The notes beneath the pieces are model-generated. The model saw only the letters and a program-made list of their open reading frames with translations. It was not told the origin of the DNA and did no database searches. Position numbers and translations under genes: made by a program. A stretch of DNA of 64,000 nucleotides, taken from NCBI RefSeq assembly GCF_009766095.1, contig NZ_LMUD01000023.1, forward strand, positions 426,627 through 490,626, given 5' to 3'. The DNA is from Granulicella sp. S190 (GTDB lineage Bacteria > Acidobacteriota > Terriglobia > Terriglobales > Acidobacteriaceae). Positions 18,236-26,546 of this stretch are shown here, piece by piece (position 1 is the first letter of the stretch; each line of letters begins with the position of its first letter).

Positions 18236-19351
18236 TTATCCTGCCATCCGCCGGAGCATCCGCTCCAGGCTTTGAATCAATCTTTTATTGTCAGGAGCCG
18301 AACGGACTGCAACTCGCAGGTGTCCGGTCGCGAGTCCCTCGAAGTTTGCGCAGGAGCGAAGCACGATCTGGTCCTTGACGATCATCTCTTCCCAAAGCAC
18401 AGCGACATCTATCTGCGCTGGAAATCGGAGCAGCAGAAAATTTGCCTCCGAAGGATAGGTGAAGAGGTTGAGCCGACAAAGCTCACGTTCGAGCCAGATG
18501 CGTTGGGCAGTATTCTCCATGCGAGTCTGTTGCGCGTAAGCTTCGTCCTGCAATGCGGCACAGACGGCATCTGCGGCAAAGCTCGTAATTGGCCACGGCG
18601 CCAGGATGCGATTCAGAGACTGAATCGAAGGAGTTCCACTGACCGCGTAGGCAACTCGCAGGCTGGGAGTCGCAAAAAATTTTGTAACCGAACGAAACAC
18701 AATTAGATTGGGCTGCTCGACTGCGGTCCGGATCAGAGAATGTGTGGGAGTGTAGTCCGCGAAGGCTTCGTCGAGGAGGATCGTAACCCGGTTGTCCGCG
18801 GCCAGTTTGACCAGGCGCTTCATCTCTTCGGCTGGGCACAGCACCCCAGATGGGTTCTGAGGATTTGCCAGTAGGATTGCATCGCAACTGCCCTCTACTG
18901 CCGTTCTTATCAGTTCATCGGGCTCGTAGGCGAAATTGTTCTTCTGAGAGAGAGAGTAAGGCACCACCGCAGCTTCGGCGTTTTCAAGGGAACGCCGATA
19001 CTCACTAAACGAAGGGATGGGAAGAAGACAGCGTGAGACTTTGAACGATCGGATCGCCGCCACCAGCAACGGCACAAAGCCATTTGCGGCAGCGATGTTT
19101 TCCGGTTGAATCTTCTCAGCCTCCGCCAGCGCACCCTTGAGGTCTGTCAGTTCAAGATCAGGATACGTAATCAGAGTGGCGGGATCTGCGATTGCTCGCT
19201 GAAGTGCTGTGAGCACAGAAGCTGGGGGGCCTGCCGGATTGATGTTCGCGCTGAAGTCAAGAAGCAGGCCGGGTTCGATTCCATACTTCGTTGCGATCTC
19301 GCGCAATTGGCCACCATGTGCGGGAAGGGAGGTCCGAGGTGGCGTGTTCAT
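18236..19351 (-). CDS. cobD: Threonine-phosphate decarboxylase (PLP enzyme)
   Basis: A 371-aa fold-type I PLP enzyme related to histidinol-phosphate aminotransferase. It is assigned to CobD (L-threonine-O-3-phosphate decarboxylase), which makes the aminopropanol phosphate arm of the nucleotide loop. Visible features are the N-terminal HGG and DFSANINP motif typical of CobD, LLANPQNPSG for cofactor binding, LLDEAFADY, and the Schiff-base lysine in FRSVTKFF. Last gene of the B12 operon, overlapping cbiB by four bases. The stop codon abuts tRNA-Pro on the other strand. A pure aminotransferase role is less likely given the context. Confidence 0.9.
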   Translation of the reverse strand: MNTPPRTSLPAHGGQLREIATKYGIEPGLLLDFSANINPAGPPASVLTALQRAIADPATLITYPDLELTDLKGALAEAEKIQPENIAAANGFVPLLVAAIRSFKVSRCLLPIPSFSEYRRSLENAEAAVVPYSLSQKNNFAYEPDELIRTAVEGSCDAILLANPQNPSGVLCPAEEMKRLVKLAADNRVTILLDEAFADYTPTHSLIRTAVEQPNLIVFRSVTKFFATPSLRVAYAVSGTPSIQSLNRILAPWPITSFAADAVCAALQDEAYAQQTRMENTAQRIWLERELCRLNLFTYPSEANFLLLRFPAQIDVAVLWEEMIVKDQIVLRSCANFEGLATGHLRVAVRSAPDNKRLIQSLERMLRRMAG

Positions 19352-20301
19352 CGATGCCCTCGGCGAAGCAGCAACGTGGTCATGGCTCCGAAGAGGGAAA
19401 CAATCGCGACGATTCGTATTGCCTGTCGTGCATTCTGCGCTGTGGGTTTTGAAAACCGTTCTCCGATGAGAGGCGTCAGCACGGCTTCTTCGCCGTAGAA
19501 GTTTTCTCCTCCGAGCCGAGCCTGTAGAGCTCCGGCCATCGCACTCTCAGGTTGTCCCGCGTTTGGACTCTTATGTTTCATGGCGTCATGGCGCCAGGTC
19601 TCGAAAGCATCCGCAGCACTCTCATCCTTCGCTGCGGCAGCAGCGACAATTCCCATGGCTGTCAGGCGAGAGGGAAGCAGATTGGCGACGTCATCCAGGC
19701 GCGCTGCCACTTTTCCGAAGTAGAAGTATCGCTCGTCCGCATGGCCGATCATAGAGTCAAGGGTGTTGATTGCCTTGTACGCCATTGCGAGTGGAACCCC
19801 TCCTATGGCCATGTAGAAGAGCGGCGCGATGACACCATCGGAGCAGCTCTCCGCGACAGTCTCGATCACGGCGCGACTGATCTCCTGCTCGTCCAGTGCT
19901 TGCGTGTTGCGGCCGACGATGCGCGCCAGACGCTGCCGTGCCAGCAGAAGGTCGCCTCGCTCCAGGGCGGCAACAACGGCAGAAGCTTCGTCGTGGAGGC
20001 TACGCGATGCGAGACAGGTCCATGCCAGCAGAGTCTCGGCGATGAATCCCAGCCGGCGGTCTCGCTTGTATATCCAAGCGAGAGTGGTTGCGGTGCCCAG
20101 ATAAACCGCTGCAACCATGCCGAGGGTCAACGCGCCTCCGGCTGCAAGCTCGACTGCTGGAGTCTGCCCCGGCCTTCGGAGAAGGCGCTCTCCCTCTTCT
20201 ATCCCCTTGCCGATCAAACGCACAGGATGTGGGAGCCACTCTGGATCTCCCGTGATCCAGTCAAAGAGGTAAGCTGCAGCAAAAACGCTTCGGCTGCTCA
20301 T
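19348..20301 (-). CDS. cbiB: Adenosylcobinamide-phosphate synthase
   Basis: A 317-aa membrane protein that joins the aminopropanol (phosphate) arm to adenosylcobyric acid. The N terminus has the conserved YLFDWITGDPEWLPHPVRLIG. Further conserved blocks are SRSLHDEASAV, ARQRLARIVGRNT, ETVAESCSDGVIAPLFYMAIGGVPLAMAYKAINTLDSMIGH and the C-terminal PNAGQPESAMAGAL. Several hydrophobic segments fit the known inner-membrane location. ATGA overlap with cobQ upstream. The name is given as cbiB to avoid confusion with the PLP enzyme cobD beside it. Confidence 0.95.
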   Translation of the reverse strand: MSSRSVFAAAYLFDWITGDPEWLPHPVRLIGKGIEEGERLLRRPGQTPAVELAAGGALTLGMVAAVYLGTATTLAWIYKRDRRLGFIAETLLAWTCLASRSLHDEASAVVAALERGDLLLARQRLARIVGRNTQALDEQEISRAVIETVAESCSDGVIAPLFYMAIGGVPLAMAYKAINTLDSMIGHADERYFYFGKVAARLDDVANLLPSRLTAMGIVAAAAAKDESAADAFETWRHDAMKHKSPNAGQPESAMAGALQARLGGENFYGEEAVLTPLIGERFSKPTAQNARQAIRIVAIVSLFGAMTTLLLRRGHR

Positions 20302-21902
20302 TGAGTTACGCCTTCATTTTGAGAGAGTGCCGAAGTGTCTTCTGATACTGGGACGGTGTAAGGCAAACCTGCCCAGTCGAAGATCGCTCTCATGTCGAGA
20401 GCTTTCTCCACCTCGCGTGCGAGGCGATTCAGTGAGTCTTCACGAAGCTGTTTCCACAGATTCAACTCACGGGGCGCGGAGAGTTTGTAGTACGCACGTG
20501 CTGCGCCGAGGAACTGATGACGAAAACTATCGTCGTCGAATATTCCGTGGAGGTAGGTGCCAAAGATAGTAGTATCCGCACTTATACAGCCGTCCTTGCC
20601 CGCGCTTGCAGATCTGTCTGCCGAAAGGATCGAGAAATGTTTCGCTCCAGCCTTATACTCCGTATGCCCAATGTGAATCTCATAGCCGTCAAGTTTAGCG
20701 TCTTTGAGCGGTTGACCGAACAGGACAGCCTCGGCCATCTCTCCCTGCGCGTTTCGCGTGACCTTCTCCATTTGCATGATGGTACGAATTGGCAACAGGC
20801 CAAGAGCGGCAACGGAGCCTTCGTGTTCCATTCCGGAAGGGTCCTCAATGGTTTCGCCAAGCATCTGCATGCCTCCGCAGATGCCTACGACAAGGCCCGT
20901 TGGCGCATAACGCAGTATGGCAACATCGAGGCCGGATCGCTTCATCCACAGGAGGTCATCTACCGTCTGTTTGCTGCCCGGCAGGATGACCACATCAGCC
21001 TGCGCGATCTCCTCTGCGGTGCGACAGAAGAGCAGAGACACCGATGGCTCAGCTCGCAACGAATCGAAGTCGGTGAAGTTTGAGAAAGAGGGCAGTCCGA
21101 TAACGGCTATCCGCAAAGGGCGGTCTTCCGAATTACGCGTCTGCGCGATTGGCCATTGAGATTGTGTTGACGGCGGAAGACCCAGACTGTCTTCCTCTTC
21201 GAGCATGAGCGAAGGAAGCCATGGAACTACGCCAAGACACAGCCTCTGCACTCGATCTTCGATCATCTCCACGCCAGGTTTGAGCAGGCTTGCGTCACCC
21301 CGAAATTTATTGATCGCGAAACCTCGAACTCGTTTCCGCTCTTCGGGCTCCAGCAACTCGAGCGTTCCTAGCAGCGAAGCGAAGACCCCTCCGCGGTCAA
21401 TATCGCCAACCAGGAGACACTTTGCATCGGCCATCTCTGCCATGCGCATATTTACGATGTCATGCTGTTTTAGATTGATCTCTGCGGGGGATCCTGCGCC
21501 TTCGAGAACGATCACCTCATATTGAGATGCGAGAATGTCGTAACTTTCCTGGACGACTGGTAGTAGCTCTTGTATGCGCCGTCGATGGTACTCCGCAGCC
21601 GTGACTCTCCCCCATATCTTTCCACGGACGACGACCTGCGAGGAGTGATCCCCTGACGGCTTGATCAGGATGGGATTCATATGAACTGACGCTGCGACTC
21701 CGGCAGCCTCCGCCTGTAACGCCTGAGCCCGTCCGATCTCCAGGCCTTCCACGGTAGCCGCAGAGTTTAACGACATATTCTGAGATTTGAACGGAGCAAC
21801 GCGATAACCGTGCTGCGCGAAGATGCGGCATAGCGCCGCGGTCAGCAACGATTTGCCGACGTGCGAGCCGGTGCCCAGAACCATAATCGCCCGCGCTCTC
21901 AT
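20298..21902 (-). CDS. cobQ: Cobyric acid synthase
   Basis: A 534-aa glutamine-dependent amidase (CobQ/CbiP) that amidates side chains b, d, e and g of adenosylcobyrinic acid a,c-diamide. The N-terminal synthetase domain has the P-loop GTGSHVGKS (residues 10-18), KSQNMSLNSAAT, EGAGSPAEINL and VGDIDRGGVFASL. The C-terminal class-I glutaminase-like domain has the nucleophile Cys in GICGGMQMLG and the GTYLHGIFDD histidine. Somewhat longer than average for the family because of the C-terminal region. Overlaps bluB by four bases. Confidence 0.96.
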   Translation of the reverse strand: MRARAIMVLGTGSHVGKSLLTAALCRIFAQHGYRVAPFKSQNMSLNSAATVEGLEIGRAQALQAEAAGVAASVHMNPILIKPSGDHSSQVVVRGKIWGRVTAAEYHRRRIQELLPVVQESYDILASQYEVIVLEGAGSPAEINLKQHDIVNMRMAEMADAKCLLVGDIDRGGVFASLLGTLELLEPEERKRVRGFAINKFRGDASLLKPGVEMIEDRVQRLCLGVVPWLPSLMLEEEDSLGLPPSTQSQWPIAQTRNSEDRPLRIAVIGLPSFSNFTDFDSLRAEPSVSLLFCRTAEEIAQADVVILPGSKQTVDDLLWMKRSGLDVAILRYAPTGLVVGICGGMQMLGETIEDPSGMEHEGSVAALGLLPIRTIMQMEKVTRNAQGEMAEAVLFGQPLKDAKLDGYEIHIGHTEYKAGAKHFSILSADRSASAGKDGCISADTTIFGTYLHGIFDDDSFRHQFLGAARAYYKLSAPRELNLWKQLREDSLNRLAREVEKALDMRAIFDWAGLPYTVPVSEDTSALSQNEGVTQ

Positions 21903-22588
21903 GATGCTGGTCTTCCTTCACCCCAACTGCTGTCGTACTGGTCGAAAGAGAGCACGCTCTTCAATGGCGTCCTCTTCTCCCAGCCCGCGCGCTCCAGGTC
22001 GGGCTCGGTTGAGAATGCGTTGACGTACCCAAGACATAGATAAGCTACGGGCGTAATGTTGACCGGAATCTTCAAGGCGTCGCGCAGTAACGACGGCTCA
22101 AGAATACTGACCCAGCCGACGCCGATTCCTTCAGTTCGTGCTGCGAGCCACAGATTTTGAATAGCACAGACAGCCGAGTAAACGGCAGTCTCGGGCATAG
22201 TGCGCCGTCCCAATTGATGCCCCTGGCTGCTCTGAGAGTCACAGACGATGCAAAGATTCTGCGGTGCTTCGAGTATGCCCTCAAGCTTCATGCCCGCATA
22301 GTTCTGCTGCTGCTCGCCCTCGTAGCCGGCGAGTGCCTGCTCATTGGCACGGAGGAAAATCTGATGGATCTTCTGCCGCACGGTGAGGTCGCGCACCACG
22401 ATGAATCGCCACGGTTGCATTAGACCGACCGAAGGCGCGTTATGCGCCGCCTCCAGCAGACGATGCAATAGATTCTCTGGAATCGGCTCTGGGAGAAATC
22501 CTCGACGCACGTCTCTGCGCTCGCGAATGGCGCGGTAGACGGCCTGCCGCTCGCTTTCCTCGAAGCCCGCCGCCTTCGTCACTTCCAT
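21899..22588 (-). CDS. bluB: 5,6-dimethylbenzimidazole synthase
   Basis: A 229-aa nitroreductase-fold flavin enzyme that fragments reduced FMN with oxygen to make 5,6-dimethylbenzimidazole, the lower ligand of B12. BluB features seen: RRDVRRGFLPEPIPENLLHRLLEAAHNAPSVGLMQPWRFIVV at the N terminus, the AAR-like loop, GVGWVSILEP and YLCLGYVN. The start at 22588 (AAGGGC upstream) overlaps the adenosyltransferase gene by ten bases. A longer open frame to 22834 lies in antisense-type sequence of that gene. Since the enzyme needs oxygen, its presence argues for an aerobic host that makes its own lower ligand. Confidence 0.94.
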   Translation of the reverse strand: MEVTKAAGFEESERQAVYRAIRERRDVRRGFLPEPIPENLLHRLLEAAHNAPSVGLMQPWRFIVVRDLTVRQKIHQIFLRANEQALAGYEGEQQQNYAGMKLEGILEAPQNLCIVCDSQSSQGHQLGRRTMPETAVYSAVCAIQNLWLAARTEGIGVGWVSILEPSLLRDALKIPVNITPVAYLCLGYVNAFSTEPDLERAGWEKRTPLKSVLSFDQYDSSWGEGRPAS

Positions 22589-23157
22589 GCCCTTGACCAC
22601 TTTGGTCCCGCAGCGTCGTCGCGGCGCAACCGTGCATCCACGCCTGCTCGCACCTCGATGAGTCTGCCGAAGAGCCAGATCACATCCGAGAGACGATTGA
22701 GGTAGGAGAGGATCTCGGGCTTGAACTCCACGCCGCTGTTTGCAAGTCGTACTGCGTTGCGCTCTGCTCGCCGACAGACGGTCCGGGCTACTTCGTATGC
22801 AGCCGATTCGGTGTGAGCGCCAGGCAGCGACCAATCGGAGAGAATGCCTTCGGTGGCCTCGATCTGATGCACCAGGTTCGTCAGCATTTCGACGTCTTCG
22901 GTCGTAATGCCGGGTGGCACCTTCTTGCTCTCAGGAGGCGTTGCTAGCGCCGACCCCACTCGGAAAAGTGTGCGCTGTATCGTCTCCGTCCAGTCGTGAA
23001 TCTCTTTGTCGGAGCAGATGCTTCGGGCAAAGCCCAGAGTAGAGTTCAACTCATCGACCGTGCCATACGCTTCTACACGCAGGTCAGCCTTCGAGATGCG
23101 AATTCCACCGGCCAGCCCAGTCTCTCCACCGTCTCCACGTTTTGTTGCAATGCTCAT
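22579..23157 (-). CDS. Cob(I)alamin adenosyltransferase, PduO type
   Basis: A 192-aa PduO-type ATP:corrinoid adenosyltransferase, which attaches the 5'-deoxyadenosyl upper ligand. Conserved elements are the N-terminal TKRGDGGETGL ATP-binding loop, YGTVDELNSTLGFAR, LPGAHTESAAYEVARTVCRRAERNAV and YLNRLSDVIWLFGR. Normal length for the family, with a slightly extended Arg-rich tail. Overlaps neighbours on both sides (four bases upstream, ten downstream). No CobA/CobO-type enzyme was seen in the window. Confidence 0.94.
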   Translation of the reverse strand: MSIATKRGDGGETGLAGGIRISKADLRVEAYGTVDELNSTLGFARSICSDKEIHDWTETIQRTLFRVGSALATPPESKKVPPGITTEDVEMLTNLVHQIEATEGILSDWSLPGAHTESAAYEVARTVCRRAERNAVRLANSGVEFKPEILSYLNRLSDVIWLFGRLIEVRAGVDARLRRDDAAGPKWSRAWK

Positions 23158-24026
23158 CTTGTCTCTCCTTGTCTCTCTTCGATCTCATCCAGCGGTTCCA
23201 ACGACTCTTCGACTCGAATGCGAAGAACCTTGCGAAGAGCTGTTCTCTCGTAACGCAGGGTCATGCTGTCTTCAAGAAAATCTGTTACCTTCGGCGGCCG
23301 ATCGGAGAACAACTGTTGTTCGCTGAAGAACCAAGGCTCCGTTGCCCCCAACTCTTCGATGCTTCGTACATAGATCACCACAGCTGGCAGACGATGCACT
23401 CCGGCTTGCAATAGATGGTAGGCGCGATGGTAGCCGTCACGCAAAAACCACCGTCCGCGAAACTCCGCTACCTCGAAGAAGGGGCTGCCGCCATACAGCG
23501 AAAACGGCAAAAGATCGCGGTCCTTCGTCTTCGGATGAAACTTTAGCTGCAAGTCGGGATTGCTCGAGTGAAGACTCATGTCGAGACGATCTGACTCACT
23601 ATGGTGATGCACTAGCTCATGCCTGGTGCTTCGCCGCGAGCCTACAGAGAGCGAGATAAGCCCGAGCCAGTCGTCTTGTTTTGGCAGCAGTGGCTTTTCC
23701 TGAACGGGACTGAAGATCAGTCTGCGCTGAAAGGCAATCAGGCAACGCAGGTCTACAACACCTAGCGTCCAGTTCAAGCGCTCATACTCTCGTTGCATGT
23801 CTTCGTCTGTTGCCGCGGCCGTGAGCAACTGTTGAATGTTCCGGGTTTCCTGTTCGAGCAGGGCGGAGTTGTTCGCATAGTGCTGTAGCTGAGAGAGTCT
23901 GGCACGTGCCTGTTCAACATTGCTATCCAATGCGGCGGAACTGAAACCAGTAGAAGCATCGCGGTAGGCGTAGTCATCCAAATCCCATGCAATCAGCTCG
24001 AGCACGTCGACCTTCTCTGCGGTCAT
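23154..24026 (-). CDS. Unrecognised protein with ParB-like motif inside the B12 operon
   Basis: A 290-aa soluble protein of unknown function. The N-terminal third is helical and charged (ARARLSQLQHYANNSALLEQETRNIQQLL). The C-terminal half has GRWFLRDGYHRAYHLLQAGVHRLPAVVI near residues 210-237, which resembles the nucleotide-binding box of ParB/Srx-like domains (DGHRR..A....G...PVIV). No helix-turn-helix, signal peptide or membrane segment is visible. It overlaps the genes on both sides by exactly four bases (ATGA), so it is translated as part of the operon and its product is probably needed in corrinoid metabolism or its control. It cannot be matched to a known cob or cbi gene. Confidence 0.75.
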   Translation of the reverse strand: MTAEKVDVLELIAWDLDDYAYRDASTGFSSAALDSNVEQARARLSQLQHYANNSALLEQETRNIQQLLTAAATDEDMQREYERLNWTLGVVDLRCLIAFQRRLIFSPVQEKPLLPKQDDWLGLISLSVGSRRSTRHELVHHHSESDRLDMSLHSSNPDLQLKFHPKTKDRDLLPFSLYGGSPFFEVAEFRGRWFLRDGYHRAYHLLQAGVHRLPAVVIYVRSIEELGATEPWFFSEQQLFSDRPPKVTDFLEDSMTLRYERTALRKVLRIRVEESLEPLDEIEERQGETR

Positions 24027-24610
24027 ACTTGCACCTCAGCTTGTAACATCGGCAGAGGCGAGACCACGGCATGTCGAACGATGGCGCAGTAAGGCTTTGA
24101 CTGCCTCCATGCATCCTCTTCGCGACATCCGTTCAACGAGCAAAGAACAGTCCGCAACACTCCGGCGTGAGTTACGACCGCCATACGTTGTCCCTGGACT
24201 TTAGCGGATAACAACTCAACTTCACTCAAGACGCGCCGTTCGAAGTCTTGAAAAGTTTCTCCTCCAGGCGCTGGCAACCTAGGATATTCCTCTAGCCATC
24301 GCCTAGCGTAGGCTTTGTCTTTCTGCTCGATCTCAACCCAGGTGAGACCCTCCCATTCGCCGAAATAGATCTCACGCAGCGCAGGCCGAATCTGGCATTG
24401 GATCCCACACGATTTGGCGATTGCTTCTGCCGTCGTGTGTGCGCGACGCAGATCGCTGGTGTAGATAGTGCTGATATTATCTCCGCGAAACCGGTCAACC
24501 AGTTCGATTATTTGTTCAAGCCCGCGTGCATTCACCTCTGGATCAGAGTGGCCGCAGAATGTTCCTGCCATGTCTGTCTCCGCGTGGCGGAGGAAGAGGA
24601 TCTCGCTCAT
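24023..24610 (-). CDS. cobC: Histidine phosphatase, probable alpha-ribazole phosphatase
   Basis: A 195-aa phosphoglycerate-mutase-type phosphatase with the catalytic LRHAET motif near the N terminus, SDLRRAHTTAEAIA, EIYFGEWEGLTW and the second catalytic histidine in VVTHAGVLR. In this operon the expected job is removal of the phosphate from alpha-ribazole phosphate or adenosylcobalamin phosphate. The start is placed at 24610, where ATGA overlaps the cobS stop; an in-frame codon at 24619 is less likely. Histidine phosphatases have many substrates, so the exact role rests on context. Confidence 0.88.
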   Translation of the reverse strand: MSEILFLRHAETDMAGTFCGHSDPEVNARGLEQIIELVDRFRGDNISTIYTSDLRRAHTTAEAIAKSCGIQCQIRPALREIYFGEWEGLTWVEIEQKDKAYARRWLEEYPRLPAPGGETFQDFERRVLSEVELLSAKVQGQRMAVVTHAGVLRTVLCSLNGCREEDAWRQSKPYCAIVRHAVVSPLPMLQAEVQV

Positions 24611-25371
24611 GCGATCCACACTCCGCAGCAGTAGACCGCAATCTCGGTGAGTTGATTCGTCGCACCGAAGCAGTCTCCGGTTATGCCGCCTATCTTTCTG
24701 TAGTAGAACCAGCCACTCAGCACAACAACCAAAAGAGCGACCAGAAGAGGCACAACAGAAGATCTTCGCAGGACGAAGACGACAAACCCAACACTGAAGA
24801 TCGAACCAAACAATAAGGAAGGAAGCGATACGAGCCGGGCTATGCGCGCTCCCTGTCCCCCGTGGTCACGCGCGGCGGGGAGGAAGTAGCTCAACGGCAG
24901 TGAGCTCCAGCGGCACAGCACGTGAGCCGAGAGGACGTATGCGGCGAAGTGCTGCACAGGCAGCGAACCTAACAGCAGATAACGAGCCAGCAACGACAGG
25001 ACAAGAGCGGTAGCGCCGTAGCTGCCGATCCTGCTGTCGTGCAGAATTGCAAGGATCCGATCCTTCGTCCAGCCCCCGCCGAATCCGTCTGCAGTATCGG
25101 CGAGGCCATCTTCGTGGAGGCAGCCAGTAATCAGGACGAAGTAGGTCAGCACTGCGACTGCGATAAGCGGACGAGCTAAATGCGCCGTCAGGAGTTGTTG
25201 CAGCAATACCGCTCCAGCGCCGACGATCAATCCGACCAACGGAAAGAACTTCACAGCTCGCGAGAGGGAGTCTGCCTCGAATGAGATTGCAGGCATGGGG
25301 ATTCGCGTGAGGAACTGAATAGCTACGATCAACTCCTCGCCGAGTCTCCGCATCTGTTTTGCCGCCGTCAA
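24607..25371 (-). CDS. cobS: Adenosylcobinamide-GDP ribazoletransferase
   Basis: A 254-aa integral membrane enzyme that joins alpha-ribazole (phosphate) to adenosylcobinamide-GDP, the last assembly step of B12. Conserved: FLTRIPMP near the N terminus, the metal-binding HEDGLADTADGFGGGW block, LHDSRIGSYGATAL and, at the end, GGITGDCFGATNQLTEIAVY. Five to six hydrophobic segments. Overlaps cobT upstream and cobC downstream by four bases each. Confidence 0.96.
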   Translation of the reverse strand: MTAAKQMRRLGEELIVAIQFLTRIPMPAISFEADSLSRAVKFFPLVGLIVGAGAVLLQQLLTAHLARPLIAVAVLTYFVLITGCLHEDGLADTADGFGGGWTKDRILAILHDSRIGSYGATALVLSLLARYLLLGSLPVQHFAAYVLSAHVLCRWSSLPLSYFLPAARDHGGQGARIARLVSLPSLLFGSIFSVGFVVFVLRRSSVVPLLVALLVVVLSGWFYYRKIGGITGDCFGATNQLTEIAVYCCGVWIA

Positions 25372-26453
25372 TCTTTTGCCTCGCTCACGCCCGCAGATTT
25401 GAAAGTCGCCATCTGGTTATAGAGGCACAGGGCGGACTCGATAATCGGCATCGATAGAACAGCGCCTGTCCCTTCCCCGAGTCGCATGTTCAGCGTGAGA
25501 ATAGGGCTCAATTCAATGTACTCGAGTAGAGCTTGATGCCCTGGCTCTTCAGATTGGTGTCCCGCGAAAAGATAGCCACGTACCTGAGGCGATATCGCAA
25601 ACGCAATCGCCGCCGCCGCAGTCGAGATAAAACCATCGACGACCACAGCTATCCCGTTCCGTGCAGCGCCAAGAATGAAGCCGGTCATGGCAGCGATCTC
25701 CAAACCGCCGACGCAGCGCAACACGTCGAATGCATCGCAGGGAGCGCTGGCTGCGTTGCCGAAGTGCCTGCGTAAAACGGACTCGATGACTCGGCATTTG
25801 TGCTGAAGTGCTTCAGAGCTCAGGCCGGTTCCTTTTCCGGTAATACGATCTATGGGTTTTCCGGTGAGGAGAGCGGTGATCGCACTGGCCGCCGTGGTGT
25901 TGCCGATGCCCATCTCGCCGACAGCCGTCAAAGTGTGTCCCTTTGCCTTTGCATCGCCAGCAAGCTTCCATCCTGTATCGAGCGCCTCGATCAGCTCTTG
26001 TTCACTCATCGCCGGCTCGCGCAGCATATTGCGCGAGCCCCTGCGTACCTTGCGATGCAGCAAACCTTCGATGCCATCGAAGTCCGCGTCGACACCGACG
26101 TCAACGACGCTCATCTCGACACCATGAAGTTTCGCAAGCACGTTGATGGCGGCGCCATGAGCGAGAAAATTTAGCACCATCTGCCGGGTCACCTCACTGG
26201 GATAGGCGCTGACGCCCTCTGCGGTGATGCCATGATCTGCGGCAAAGACATAGACCGTCTTTTGCAGCGGCTCGGCAAAGGCCTCCTGACGAATGGAGAC
26301 CATCTGGGCGGCCAAATCTTCGAGTCTGCCGAGGCTACCCAGCGGCTTGGTCAAGACATCCAGATGGGCGCGCGCTTTGGCGAGCCATCGTTCGCTTGGC
26401 GGACTGATGGACAACCCGTCTTTAAACGCTTTCAACTTGCTTGACGCTTCCAC
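25368..26453 (-). CDS. cobT: Nicotinate-nucleotide--dimethylbenzimidazole phosphoribosyltransferase
   Basis: A 361-aa soluble enzyme that activates dimethylbenzimidazole to alpha-ribazole phosphate. Conserved motifs: LTKPLGSLGRLE, VFAADHGITAEGVSAYPSEVTRQMV, GEMGIGNTTAASA and the catalytic glutamate in MRLGEGTGAVL. The start is taken as the GTG at 26453, which has GGAGG five bases upstream; an upstream in-frame GTG at 26465 overlaps that site and has no good ribosome-binding site. The only gene of the operon not overlapping its upstream neighbour: about 90 bases separate it from cobB. Confidence 0.95.
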   Translation of the reverse strand: MEASSKLKAFKDGLSISPPSERWLAKARAHLDVLTKPLGSLGRLEDLAAQMVSIRQEAFAEPLQKTVYVFAADHGITAEGVSAYPSEVTRQMVLNFLAHGAAINVLAKLHGVEMSVVDVGVDADFDGIEGLLHRKVRRGSRNMLREPAMSEQELIEALDTGWKLAGDAKAKGHTLTAVGEMGIGNTTAASAITALLTGKPIDRITGKGTGLSSEALQHKCRVIESVLRRHFGNAASAPCDAFDVLRCVGGLEIAAMTGFILGAARNGIAVVVDGFISTAAAAIAFAISPQVRGYLFAGHQSEEPGHQALLEYIELSPILTLNMRLGEGTGAVLSMPIIESALCLYNQMATFKSAGVSEAKD

Positions 26454-26546
26454 TTGCCCCTCCACCTTCAGACCTGCATGTGTTCGTGTGATGAAGGACG
26501 ATAAAGAGATGACGAATCGCAGCCTCGATCTCGAGTTCAGGTTGCA

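Noticed and set aside
22589..22834. N-terminal extension of bluB
   Set aside because: Lies inside the adenosyltransferase gene and has no homology character; a good start with ribosome-binding site exists at 22588.
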